Shown one piece after another: positions 44,532 to 53,268 of a stretch of 64,000 nucleotides of DNA. Location: positions 7,564,001 through 7,628,000 of the forward strand of contig NZ_CP064703.1 of assembly GCF_023101085.1 (NCBI RefSeq). Reading direction: 5' to 3'. The first letter of the stretch is position 1. Each line of letters starts with the position of its first letter. The DNA comes from Bradyrhizobium sp. 170. GTDB taxonomy: Bacteria; Pseudomonadota; Alphaproteobacteria; Rhizobiales; Xanthobacteraceae. The translations under genes were made by a program, and so were the position numbers. A model generated the notes under the pieces. It searched no databases and was not told the DNA's origin. It saw only the letters and a program-made list of their open reading frames with translations.

Positions 44532-45161
44532 ATGGATGGCGTTACGATCGTTAATCACCCGCTGGTGCAGCACAAGCTGACGCTGTTGCGGAAAAAAGAC
44601 ATTTCAACCAAGTCGTTTCGCGAACTCCTCAAGGAGATCGGGATGCTGCTTTGTTACGAGGTCACCCGGGACCTGCCGCTGGCCGATATCGAAATCGAAA
44701 CGCCGCTTGCGCATATGAAGTCGCCGCAGATCGCGGGCAAGAAGCTGGTATTCGCGCCGGTGCTGCGTGCCGGCGTGACCTTTGCGGACGGCATGCTCGA
44801 TCTGGTGCCGACCGCACGGATTGCGCATATCGGCCTTTACCGCGAACCGGAAACCTTCACTGCGGTGGAATATTTCTTCAAGGCGCCGAGCGATCTGCAC
44901 GAGCGGCTGGTGATCGTGATCTCGCCGGTGCTGGCGACGGCGAACTCCGCCGTCGCCGCGGTCGACCGGCTGAAAGAGCGCGGCGCGAACGACATTCGAC
45001 TGGTATGCCTTATCGGCGCACCGGAAGGCGTTGAGCGGATGCGTGGCATCCACCCGGACGTTCCGATTTGGCTCGCGGCGATCGACCAGGGGCTGGACGG
45101 TAACGCCTATATCGTGCCGGGTCTCGGCGACGCCGGCGACCGCGCTTACGGCACGAAGTAG
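44532..45161 (+). CDS. upp: uracil phosphoribosyltransferase (URC operon copy)
   Basis: The 209-residue enzyme converts uracil and PRPP to UMP, the first step of the URC route. Uracil-binding C-terminal residues are canonical ([28 protein letters not shown]). The PRPP loop reads [11 protein letters not shown] at 130-140 where Upp proteins have the pattern VDPMLATGGSV: Ser131 replaces the usual Asp, and Ala137-Asn138 replace Gly-Gly. It starts 16 bases after the DUF1688 gene. It could be a specialised form for catabolism, while a housekeeping Upp is encoded elsewhere (inference). Confidence 0.88.
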   Translation: MDGVTIVNHPLVQHKLTLLRKKDISTKSFRELLKEIGMLLCYEVTRDLPLADIEIETPLAHMKSPQIAGKKLVFAPVLRAGVTFADGMLDLVPTARIAHIGLYREPETFTAVEYFFKAPSDLHERLVIVISPVLATANSAVAAVDRLKERGANDIRLVCLIGAPEGVERMRGIHPDVPIWLAAIDQGLDGNAYIVPGLGDAGDRAYGTK

Positions 45162-45262
45162 GTTAGCGAGCTGCAGCACGGGATCAGTGAGCGGGCTTCC
45201 GACAACGCCTTGAGAGATGTCCGTGGTGCACCATAAGCACGCTTGGACGCACGATGTGACGG

Positions 45263-46510
45263 TCACGGGTCCTTTTCGGCGAGTTCGCGAAACTCGTCGG
45301 GAACGGAACGAGAGATGCCCAGCGCCACTGAGCCGTATCCAATAGCGTCCCATCCGAAGCGATCGCGGATCTTGTCAACGGCACGGTCGGCCGCCCATCG
45401 TGCCATGCCAATTTTGGTGCCGGGGCAGCGGCGTTCATCTTGAAGTCCAAGCGGAAGTTCAAGCTCCAGATCCCAGTGCTCTTCGAGATGCGATACAGAG
45501 ATCGCCAGGAGCGAGATGGTCTTCTCGTCCGGGCGTTCTGCGAGGATCGCGCGCACTAGATCCTCGGCAATCTCGGCGAGGATTACGGTCGCGGAAATCG
45601 GTGCGTCGAGCGTTACCGACCGGGTGGCCGAATTCAGATTGGCGAAGCGAACGCGGACCGTCACGGTTCGGCCAGGCCTCGATTTAGCGCGGAGCCGGGT
45701 ACCGATTCGGTCAGCGAGGTGGAACAGGGTCGGTCGAAAAACTTGCTCTTCGGCAGGCTTCCTGCCGATTGCCGATTGCGCTCCTGCCGATCGAGCCCGG
45801 CGGTGAGCCTTGATTTCCCGTCGATCGCGATTCCATGCCAGCGCTGCAAGTTTCTCTCCTGCCGCGGGACCGAGCAACCGCTCAAGCGACCATCCCGGTG
45901 TCTTTGCCAGCTGCCCGATGGTTAGCACGCCAATCTCGGCGAGCCGCGCCTTCGTGACCGGACCCACACCCCACATCAACTCGACGGGCAAGCAGTGAAG
46001 GAATTTCAGCTCGGTGTCGGGATCGACGACCACCAGCCCGTCGGGCTTGGCGACTTGCGAGGCAATTTTTGCCAGATGCTTGGTGCGCGCCACACCGACC
46101 GAGATCGGAAGGCCAAGCTCCGCGCGCACGCGCTGGCGGATTGCCCGCGCTATTTCGGCAGGCGCACCGAAGAGATGGGTGCAGCCCGCAACGTCGGCAA
46201 AGGCCTCGTCAATGGAAATCCGTTCTACGAGCGGCGTGAAATCGCCGATCACTTTGATGGCGGCGTCGCCCAACCGTTGATATTCCCTAAAATGCCCGCT
46301 GACAAAGATGAGTTGCGGACAGAGTTCGCGCGCTTGCCGTCCCGGCATGCCGCCGCGGACTCCGAAGGCCTTGGCTTCGTAAGAAGCGGCAAGCACAACC
46401 CCACCACCGACGGCAATGGGTTTGCCGCGCAACGGAGGGTCAAGCAGTTGCTCTACGGAGGCATAGAAAGCATCCAGGTCCGCATGGAGGATGGTGGCCG
46501 TCGTAGCCAT
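45263..46510 (-). CDS. dinB: DNA polymerase IV (Y family)
   Basis: The 415-residue translesion polymerase has the Y-family palm motifs. ILHADLDAFYASVEQLLDP is at residues 7-25, with the metal-binding Asp and steric-gate region, and RISIDEAFADVAGC near 101-114 has the catalytic Asp-Glu. VGVARTKHLAKIASQVAKPDG follows, then the thumb helix-hairpin-helix GVGPVTKARLAEIGVLTIGQLA and the little-finger domain. The C-terminus lacks an obvious beta-clamp motif of canonical type. The Met at 46510 starts the homology; the frame is open 25 codons upstream without it. It is a single gene with its stop 102 bases from the upp end. Confidence 0.9.
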   Translation of the reverse strand: MATTATILHADLDAFYASVEQLLDPPLRGKPIAVGGGVVLAASYEAKAFGVRGGMPGRQARELCPQLIFVSGHFREYQRLGDAAIKVIGDFTPLVERISIDEAFADVAGCTHLFGAPAEIARAIRQRVRAELGLPISVGVARTKHLAKIASQVAKPDGLVVVDPDTELKFLHCLPVELMWGVGPVTKARLAEIGVLTIGQLAKTPGWSLERLLGPAAGEKLAALAWNRDRREIKAHRRARSAGAQSAIGRKPAEEQVFRPTLFHLADRIGTRLRAKSRPGRTVTVRVRFANLNSATRSVTLDAPISATVILAEIAEDLVRAILAERPDEKTISLLAISVSHLEEHWDLELELPLGLQDERRCPGTKIGMARWAADRAVDKIRDRFGWDAIGYGSVALGISRSVPDEFRELAEKDP

Positions 46511-46615
46511 CCCGACCGTTCGCCCGTGCCGTTTCGAAGAAGTCTCGCAGAGAGAAATAATGGGAACAAGGACGACAAGTGTCAAGATCCCGGCGCGAGC
46601 GCTTGTTCGCCGCGG

Positions 46616-47251
46616 CTAACCCTTCTCGCGCCGGTGCGCTGCGGCCGACTTCGCAGCCCCACCGGGCACAAACCCGTGCAGGAACAATTCGACCGCCATA
46701 TCGGCGAATTCCTGCGGACCGATCCCGCCCTTGGGGTCGTACCAAGTGTAGGTGTAGTTGATGATGCCGAACAGGATCATCGTGTAGATTTTCTTGGTGC
46801 GCCTGACGATCCGCCCCTCGGCGTCGAGCCTGACCAGGAGATCGGTGACGATATCGACGAGCTGCCGCTCGAGATCCTTGATGGCTTGCTGCTCTTCCTC
46901 GTTCAGGAATGAGAGGTCGTGAATCAGCACGCGCTGCTCATGCGGCGATTTGGCATTGACCTCGACAATCGCGCGAATGACGTTTTGAAACTGTGTCAGC
47001 GTCGGACCGCCGACCGCCACCGCCGTTTCGACATGCTCGATCATTTCCCGAATATGGGCGTCAAGGATCGCGAACAGGATCGCTTCCTTGGAGTCGAAAT
47101 AGTGATAGAGCGCGCCGCGCGATAATTTACAGGCATCGGCGAGGTCGGCGATCGAGGCGCGCATATAGCCCTGGGCCGAAAACAACCGGGCGGCATTGGT
47201 CAATATGCCGAGGTGGATGCCGTCATAATTTTCAGAGCGTGTTCGCGCCAT
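46616..47251 (-). CDS. TetR/AcrR family transcriptional regulator
   Basis: The 211-residue regulator starts MARTRSENYDG and has the helix-turn-helix ASIADLADACKLSRGALYHYFDSKEAILFAI (about residues 32-62). The ligand domain continues with RVLIHDLSFLNEEEQQAIKDLERQLVDI, typical of the TetR group that controls acyl-CoA and aromatic degradation genes. It is divergent from the FAD oxidoreductase-liv operon. A 19-base sequence at 47413, repeated at 61080 before a second operon, is its probable operator. The frame extends 16 codons upstream, but the Met at 47251 begins the homology. Confidence 0.88.
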   Translation of the reverse strand: MARTRSENYDGIHLGILTNAARLFSAQGYMRASIADLADACKLSRGALYHYFDSKEAILFAILDAHIREMIEHVETAVAVGGPTLTQFQNVIRAIVEVNAKSPHEQRVLIHDLSFLNEEEQQAIKDLERQLVDIVTDLLVRLDAEGRIVRRTKKIYTMILFGIINYTYTWYDPKGGIGPQEFADMAVELFLHGFVPGGAAKSAAAHRREKG

Positions 47252-47410
47252 TGAATATTGTCCGCTTCCATTCAGCTTGGCTCGTATTCCCAAGGGCATG
47301 CTTAGCTGATTCAGCAGCCTTTTTTCAGATACTTGGCCTTCGGTCCCGCCGCGGTTTCAGCCAGGCGGGCCCCAAATCCGACCACCCGTCCCCTTATCGC
47401 AAAAAATTGT

Positions 47411-47434
47411 TTGAACGGCCAGTCGGATTATAAT
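47411..47434 (+). promoter_or_regulatory. promoter of the FAD oxidoreductase-liv operon with probable TetR operator
   Basis: TATAAT (47429-47434) is a perfect -10 box, with TTGTTT 16 bases upstream as a weak -35. The spacer contains GAACGGCCAGTCGGATTAT (47413-47431), 18 of 19 bases identical to the element before the Rieske operon at 61080-61098. A repressor bound here would cover the -10. A binding protein is not proven, but the adjacent TetR gene is the obvious candidate. Confidence 0.6.
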
Positions 47435-47493
47435 ACAATGACCTAAATCAAGGACGGCACGGATCAACCGTGCTGCAAGCTTTGGGAGGTGGA

Positions 47494-48807
47494 ATGACGG
47501 TCGTTCGTGCGGATGCTGTCGTGATCGGGGCCGGTGCTGGCGGGCTTTGCGCCGCCGCGCGGCTCGCCCATGCCGGGCTCCATACCCTCGTCGTTGACGA
47601 CAAGGACCGCATCGGCGGACGCGCTTCGACCGAGCAGATCGACGGCTTTACCGTCAATATCGGCGCCATCGCGATCGAACTCGGCGGTGTGTTCGAGGAG
47701 ACCTTCAATACTGTCGGCGCGCCGCTCGATATCCGCACCCCCGAGCCCGCCAGCTCCTTCTACATCGACGGCAAGCTGATCGATGTCGGCCGCGGCGGCT
47801 GGTCGCTGCTGCTCGGGCAACTGACAAAACAGGCCTCGCGTATCCTGGAGAAATTCGCCGACGCCCGTTCCGGCAACCTTCCCGATGGCCGGCAATCAAC
47901 CGAGGACTGGCTCAAGACCTACACCAGCAACGCCTCGGTGCACGCGATCTTCCGCAACCTCTGCGCGGCGATCTTTGCCTGCAACGCCGACGAATTGCCG
48001 GCCCGGGCCTTCCTGACCTATTTCACCAGCAAGGGCGCTTTCAAACGCTTTGGCTTTTGCCCGCAAGGCACGATCGGCGTCTGGAATGCGCTTGGAGCAG
48101 CCATCAAACGCAATGGCGATATCTGGCTGTCGACGCCGGCTATACAAATTCACACGACCGGGAGCCGCGTCGAAGGCGTCACGGTTGTTCGCGACGGTCA
48201 AAAGCTACGGATCGCGACCGATCTCGTCATTAGCAATGCCGGCCCGAAGACCACCGTGGCGCTTGGCGGCGAGGCCGCCTTCCCGCCCGCCTATGTCGAG
48301 CAAGTGCGCAGCGGCCTGCGCCCCGCCGCCAACATCGTCATCAATATCGCAAGCCGGGAGCCGCTGATCTCCCATCCCGGCATCGTGACCTTCGGCAAGA
48401 CGCGGCGGCTGTGCAACATGGCCAATCTTACAGCAACGTGCCCCGAACTCGCGCCTCCCGGCTGGCATCTCTATGTCGCCTATGCCGTGCCGATCCCGGC
48501 GCTCGGCGATTTCGACTCCAACGCCGAGGTCGAACTGGCGCTGACGGATTTGCGCGAACAGTTCCCGAACTTTGCTCAGGCCAAAATCCTGTCGATCCGC
48601 GTCATGCGCGACGACTGGCCGGCCCAGCGTAGCTGCGCCGGATACGATTTGCCCCGGGAAACCGGCATCGACGGCCTGTGGTGCGTTGGCGACGCCGTGA
48701 AGCAATACGGCAATGGCGGCACGCAGGCCTGCGCCGAAACCGCAAAGATCGTCACTGATGCGATCCTGGCGCAGCGGCAGCGCATGCCGCAGCCGAGCCG
48801 GGTGTGA
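47494..48807 (+). CDS. FAD-dependent oxidoreductase, phytoene desaturase-like (NAD(P)-binding/crtI fold)
   Basis: The 437-residue flavoprotein has the FAD motif AVVIGAGAGGLCAAARLAHAG at about residues 8-28, DKDRIGGRASTEQIDGF, and a C-terminal FAD-contact segment ETGIDGLWCVGDAVKQYGNGGTQACAETA. This is the amine oxidase/carotenoid desaturase fold, also used for diverse dehydrogenations of ring compounds. The ATG at 47494 has GGGAGG. It is first in an operon with the transporter and ligase genes and ends with a GTGA overlap with livF, so it probably acts on the imported substrate. Confidence 0.84.
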   Translation: MTVVRADAVVIGAGAGGLCAAARLAHAGLHTLVVDDKDRIGGRASTEQIDGFTVNIGAIAIELGGVFEETFNTVGAPLDIRTPEPASSFYIDGKLIDVGRGGWSLLLGQLTKQASRILEKFADARSGNLPDGRQSTEDWLKTYTSNASVHAIFRNLCAAIFACNADELPARAFLTYFTSKGAFKRFGFCPQGTIGVWNALGAAIKRNGDIWLSTPAIQIHTTGSRVEGVTVVRDGQKLRIATDLVISNAGPKTTVALGGEAAFPPAYVEQVRSGLRPAANIVINIASREPLISHPGIVTFGKTRRLCNMANLTATCPELAPPGWHLYVAYAVPIPALGDFDSNAEVELALTDLREQFPNFAQAKILSIRVMRDDWPAQRSCAGYDLPRETGIDGLWCVGDAVKQYGNGGTQACAETAKIVTDAILAQRQRMPQPSRV

Positions 48808-49667
48808 GCGCGATGCCAACGACGATCCCGACAAAGGCGGATTTGGTGAGCGCTCAGGCAGTGCCTGATCCGTCATGCCTGCTCGAGTTCCGCAACATCC
48901 GCATCGTCTATGACAATGCCATCGAAGCCATCCGCGACGTCAGCATTGCGGTTCCCGAAGGCGGCATCGTCGCCCTGCTCGGCTCCAACGGCGCCGGCAA
49001 GTCGACATTGCTGAAGGCGATGTCGGGGATTCTTTACACCGAGGAAGGCGTGATCGAGAACGGCTCGATCCGATTTCGCAACAAGGAAGTCCATCGCCTC
49101 GTTCCTGATGAGCTGGTACGGCGCGGCATCGTGCAGGTTCCGGAAGGCCGCCGGGTGTTTCCGGCGCTGACCATCGACGAAAATTTGCAGATGGGTGGTT
49201 ACACCAAGACCGCCACCGAGGCGCGCGACCGCCGTGAAAAAGTGTTCGCGCTGTTCCCGCGCCTGTTCGAACGGCGCGATCAGATCGCGGGCTACATGTC
49301 CGGCGGCGAGCAGCAGATGCTCGCGATCGGCCGCGCCCTGATGACGGACCCGGTGCTGCTGGCGCTCGACGAGCCGTCCTTGGGTCTCGCGCCGCTGATC
49401 ATCGACCGCATCTACGAGGTGATCGCGAAGCTGCGCGACGAGATGAAGATGACGGTGCTGCTGGTCGAGCAGAACGCGCAGCGCGCGCTCGATATCGCCG
49501 ACTACGCCTACATTCTGGAAACCGGGCGCGTCGTGCTCGACGGCACGGCGCAGAAGCTGGCGTCGAACGAGGACGTGCAGGAATTCTATCTCGGCGTCTC
49601 CAATTCGGGGCGCAAGAGCCTGCGCGACGTCAAGCACTACAAGCGGCGCAAACGGTGGCTGTCATGA
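48804..49667 (+). CDS. ABC transporter ATP-binding protein LivF-type
   Basis: The 287-residue ATPase has Walker A GSNGAGKST near residue 60, the signature MSGGEQQMLAIGRAL, Walker B LLALDEPSLGLAP and the switch His region TVLLVEQNAQRAL. It is about 50 residues longer than typical LivF, with an N-terminal lead and a basic C-terminal tail (KSLRDVKHYKRRKRWLS). The same tail occurs in LivF proteins from aromatic or acyl-CoA clusters of Bradyrhizobium-like bacteria (from memory). The GTG at 48804 overlaps the upstream stop; the ATG at 48813 is an alternative. Confidence 0.87.
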   Translation: MSAMPTTIPTKADLVSAQAVPDPSCLLEFRNIRIVYDNAIEAIRDVSIAVPEGGIVALLGSNGAGKSTLLKAMSGILYTEEGVIENGSIRFRNKEVHRLVPDELVRRGIVQVPEGRRVFPALTIDENLQMGGYTKTATEARDRREKVFALFPRLFERRDQIAGYMSGGEQQMLAIGRALMTDPVLLALDEPSLGLAPLIIDRIYEVIAKLRDEMKMTVLLVEQNAQRALDIADYAYILETGRVVLDGTAQKLASNEDVQEFYLGVSNSGRKSLRDVKHYKRRKRWLS

Positions 49668-50458
49668 CCGCCCTGCTCAGCGTCCAAAACCTCAGCAAGC
49701 GTTTTGGCGGCCTGCAGGCAGTCGCCGATGTCAGCCTCGCCGTGACATCAGGTGAAATCTGCAGCGTGATCGGCCCGAACGGCGCCGGCAAGACCACGCT
49801 GTTCAACATGATCTCCGGCGTGTTGCGGCCAAGCGGCGGCCGCATCCTGTTCGACGGCACTGATCTCGCGACCATCTCACCCTCACGGTTCGCGGGAATC
49901 GGGATCGGGCGGACGTTTCAGAACCTTGCGCTGTTCAAGCATGGCACGGTGGTCGAGAATATCCTGACCGGCCGGCATACCCATCTGCGCTCCAACGTGC
50001 TCGATGCCGTGATCTTCTTCGGCCGCACCCGCCGCGAGGAGATCGAGGCCCGGCAGCGGGTCGAGCACATCATTGAATTCCTCGAGATCGAACACATCCG
50101 CGACGCGGTCGTCGGTACGCTGTCCTACGGCCAGCAAAAGCGCGTCGAACTGGCGCGCGCGCTCGCGTGCGAGCCGAAACTGCTGCTGCTCGATGAAATG
50201 GTATCGGGCATGAATCAGGAGGAGACCGAGGACATCGCGCGCTTCGTGCTCGATATCCGAGATGAGCTCGGGATCACCGTATTGATGATCGAACACGAGA
50301 TGCGAATCGTGATGGATATTTCCGACCGCGTTCATGTCCTGAATTTCGGCCGCAAGATCGCCGAAGGCACGCCCGTCGAAGTACGACGCGATCCGGCCGT
50401 GACGGAAGCCTATCTCGGCGGCCACCGCGCGGAAGCTGCCGCACAGGTGGGCGCGTGA
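49664..50458 (+). CDS. ABC transporter ATP-binding protein LivG-type
   Basis: The 264-residue ATPase has Walker A GPNGAGKTTLFNMISG near 39, the signature LSYGQQKRVELARAL near 151 and Walker B LLLLDEMVSGMNQEE, where Met replaces the usual Pro after DE, plus the switch region TVLMIEHEM. It pairs with LivF on the LivH/LivM channel. The ATG at 49664 overlaps the livF stop (ATGA). Its own stop shares a base with the next start, so the whole set is translated in tandem. Confidence 0.87.
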   Translation: MTALLSVQNLSKRFGGLQAVADVSLAVTSGEICSVIGPNGAGKTTLFNMISGVLRPSGGRILFDGTDLATISPSRFAGIGIGRTFQNLALFKHGTVVENILTGRHTHLRSNVLDAVIFFGRTRREEIEARQRVEHIIEFLEIEHIRDAVVGTLSYGQQKRVELARALACEPKLLLLDEMVSGMNQEETEDIARFVLDIRDELGITVLMIEHEMRIVMDISDRVHVLNFGRKIAEGTPVEVRRDPAVTEAYLGGHRAEAAAQVGA

Positions 50459-52392
50459 TGTCGGCACTCGAGAGCCTGCGAACCGAGCATCCTCCGATCC
50501 AAACGAGTTCGGCGCGAACCTCGTCGGCGCCCGACACCGGTTCGTTGCGGACCGCGCTGAAGACCGCCGCGATCACCATTCCCCAACTGCTCCGCCAGCG
50601 CGCCGCGATGCATGGCGACAAGCTCGCACTGCGCGAAAAGGAATACGGCATCTGGAAGCCCTATTCCTGGAGCCATTATTACGAGACCGCGCGTTCGGCA
50701 GCCCTCGGCCTGCTCGCGCTCGGCCTCAAGCCGGGCGACCGCGTCGCAATCGCCGGCGAGAACACGCCGGAATGGTTCTACGCCGATCTCGGCGTCCAGA
50801 TGATCGGTGCGGTCGCGGTCGGCATTTATCCGACCAATCCCTGGGTCGAGCTGCAATATATCGTTCGCCACTCCGGCGCGCGGGTCGTCATTACGGGCGA
50901 TCAGGAACAGACCGACAAGGTGCTGGACGCGCTGGCCAATAATGACGGCCTGCCGGCGATCGAGGCCGTCGTTTGCGTCGACATGAAAGGCCTTCGGCAG
51001 TACCGGCAATCGCAGCTCATGTCGTTCGACAAGCTGTGCCAGCGCGGCAAGGCCTATGCACTCGAAAATCCCGACGCCAACGCGACGCTCGATCGGCTGA
51101 TTTCGCAGGCCTCGCCCGATGACGTCTCCATCCTGGTCTATACGTCAGGCACGACCGGGCCACCCAAGGGCGCGATGCTGACGCACCGCAACCTGGTCTA
51201 CGCCGCCTTCATCTATGCTGAAGCCGTCGGGATCGCCGACAAGCCGTTCGAGGCTGTGAGCTACCTGCCGCTGTGTCACGTGGCCGAGCGCTGCTATGGG
51301 GAGGTGACGCATCTGGTGCTCGGCGGCGCGGTCAGCTTTGCGGAATCGATCGACACCGTTGCGCTTAACATCCGCGAGATCGCGCCGACATTCTTTGTGG
51401 GCGTTCCCCGCATTTACGAAAAGCTCCAGCAGGGTTTCCTGTTCAGGCTCGGCGAAAGCGGTCAACTACGCCAGCGCTTTGTCAAATTCTGCATGGCCTG
51501 GGGCCGCAAGCTATCGGACCGTCGCCAAGACGGGACAACCACATGGCTCGACCGCCTCAGCTATGCGCTGCTGTACGTCCTGCTGTTCCGCAACATCCAG
51601 CGTCATCTCGGCTTCGCCCGCAGCCGCCACCGTCTCTGTGCCGGCGCATCGATCTCGCCGGAGACGCTGCGCTTCTTCGACATCGTCGGCCGCCCGGTCT
51701 CGCAGGGCTATGGACTGACCGAAAGCGGCGGCGTCGCCTTTATCCAGACCGAAAGCCATCACCGGCTCGGCGGCTGCGGCCTGCCGCTGCTCCACACCGA
51801 ATGGAAGCTGGACAGCGACGGCGAGATCCTGCTGCGCAATCCCGGGGTCTTCAAAGGCTATTTCCTCGACGAAAAGGCTTCCACCGCAACGCTCGATTCC
51901 GGCGGCTGGCTGCGCACCGGCGACATCGTTGAGGTCCTGGACAATGGCGAAATCACCGTGGTCGACCGCAAGAAGGCGATCATCATCACCGCCGGCGGCA
52001 AGAACATCGCCCCTTCCGAGATCGAGAACGCGCTGAAGGACTCGGAGTTCATCAAGGAAGCGATCGTGGTCGGCGAGGCCAAGAAGTATCTCGGCGCGAT
52101 CATCCAGGTCGATTTCGACAATGTCGGGCGCTGGGCGCGCGACAAGGCATTAGCCTACACCAATTACAAGTCGCTGTCGCAGCTGACGGAAGTGCACGAT
52201 CTGGTCGAGCGCATCGTCAACGAGACCAACAAGCGCTTCGCCCGCGTCGAAAACGTCCGCCGCTTCGCCATCCTCGAAAAGGAACTCGATCACGACGATG
52301 GCGAGCTGACCGCCACGCAAAAGGTACGCCGCGCCATGATCGAGAAGAAGTTCGCGCGCGAACTCGCCATCATCTACCAGGCGGAGGGCTGA
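50458..52392 (+). CDS. AMP-binding acyl-CoA synthetase
   Basis: The 644-residue ligase activates a carboxylic acid via an acyl adenylate. The motifs are VYTSGTTGPPKGAML near 223-237 (ATP loop), GYGLTESGGVAFIQ near 419, and GWLRTGDIVE followed by DRKKAIIITAGGKNIAPSEIEN (A8 hinge and A10 Lys region). The length and the RRFAILEKELDHDDGELT end are those of long-chain fatty-acid-type (FACL/FadD15) ligases, but clade members in Bradyrhizobium accept varied acids. It is embedded between LivG and LivH genes, which strongly suggests that it activates the imported compound. Confidence 0.87.
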   Translation: MSALESLRTEHPPIQTSSARTSSAPDTGSLRTALKTAAITIPQLLRQRAAMHGDKLALREKEYGIWKPYSWSHYYETARSAALGLLALGLKPGDRVAIAGENTPEWFYADLGVQMIGAVAVGIYPTNPWVELQYIVRHSGARVVITGDQEQTDKVLDALANNDGLPAIEAVVCVDMKGLRQYRQSQLMSFDKLCQRGKAYALENPDANATLDRLISQASPDDVSILVYTSGTTGPPKGAMLTHRNLVYAAFIYAEAVGIADKPFEAVSYLPLCHVAERCYGEVTHLVLGGAVSFAESIDTVALNIREIAPTFFVGVPRIYEKLQQGFLFRLGESGQLRQRFVKFCMAWGRKLSDRRQDGTTTWLDRLSYALLYVLLFRNIQRHLGFARSRHRLCAGASISPETLRFFDIVGRPVSQGYGLTESGGVAFIQTESHHRLGGCGLPLLHTEWKLDSDGEILLRNPGVFKGYFLDEKASTATLDSGGWLRTGDIVEVLDNGEITVVDRKKAIIITAGGKNIAPSEIENALKDSEFIKEAIVVGEAKKYLGAIIQVDFDNVGRWARDKALAYTNYKSLSQLTEVHDLVERIVNETNKRFARVENVRRFAILEKELDHDDGELTATQKVRRAMIEKKFARELAIIYQAEG

Positions 52393-53264
52393 TGCAGTAT
52401 TTCATGCAGCTGCTGATATCCGGCCTTGCGATCGGCGCCATCTATGGCCTGATCGCGATGGGCTTTGCTGTCATCTACAAATCCACCGGCCTGGTCAATT
52501 TCGCGCAGGGCGAAATGACCATGATCACGGCCTATATCGCCTGGACCATTTCGACCACGGTCAGCGGCAATGTGTTCGTCGTGGCGCTCGGCGCGATCCT
52601 GGCCGCCGTCGTGCTCGGCCTCGTCATCGAACGCGCAGTGATGCGGCCGATGCTGGGCGAGCCCGTCTTTGCCACCGTGATGGTGACCATTGGCCTGGCT
52701 GTGATCCTGCGCTCGTCGATCAATTTCATCTGGGACGCCTATCCGCATGGCCTGGATGTCGGTTTCGGCCGCAGCATCGTGCGGATCGGCTCGATTGGCG
52801 TGCGGACCGGACAGATTGCCGTCATTGTCACGCTTCTCACGCTGCTCGCCGCGATCTGGGCGTTCTTTCGTTACAGCAAGATCGGCGTCGCGATGCGCGC
52901 GGTTGCCGCCGACGACCGTACCGCGCTTCTGATGGGGATCAGCGCCACCCGGGTCCATGCGCTGGCTTGGGCCGCTTCATCTGTGATTGCCGGAATCGGT
53001 GGCGTGTTCTTTGCGCTGTCTTATGACCTGTCGCCGGCGATGTTCCAGCTCGGGCTGAAGGCGTTTCCGGCGACCATCCTCGGCGGCCTCGACGCCGTGC
53101 TCGGATCCGGCCTCGGCGGCCTCCTGATCGGCATCACCGAAAATCTCGCCGGCGGCTATGTCGGCTCCGGCATGAAGGAAGTCGCGGGCTTTGCGATGAT
53201 CATCGTGGTGCTGATGATCCGCCCGTTCGGCATCTTCGGCGAACGCGACATCGAGAGGGTCTAG
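52392..53264 (+). CDS. branched-chain amino acid-type ABC permease LivH
   Basis: The 290-residue permease has about eight hydrophobic segments and the LivH pattern: LLISGLAIGAIYGLIAMGFAVIYKSTGLVNFAQGEMTMI at the start, then the loop RALLMGISATRVHALAWAASSVIAGIGGVFF. The ATG shares a base with the ligase stop (TGATG). It forms the channel with LivM for the substrate delivered by the binding protein at 54347. Confidence 0.89.
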   Translation: MQYFMQLLISGLAIGAIYGLIAMGFAVIYKSTGLVNFAQGEMTMITAYIAWTISTTVSGNVFVVALGAILAAVVLGLVIERAVMRPMLGEPVFATVMVTIGLAVILRSSINFIWDAYPHGLDVGFGRSIVRIGSIGVRTGQIAVIVTLLTLLAAIWAFFRYSKIGVAMRAVAADDRTALLMGISATRVHALAWAASSVIAGIGGVFFALSYDLSPAMFQLGLKAFPATILGGLDAVLGSGLGGLLIGITENLAGGYVGSGMKEVAGFAMIIVVLMIRPFGIFGERDIERV

Positions 53265-53268
53265 GGCG

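Noticed and set aside
46511..46615. LexA (SOS) box for dinB
   Set aside because: GAAC and GTTC words occur, but none pair at the spacing of the alphaproteobacterial box (GTTC-N7-GTTC).
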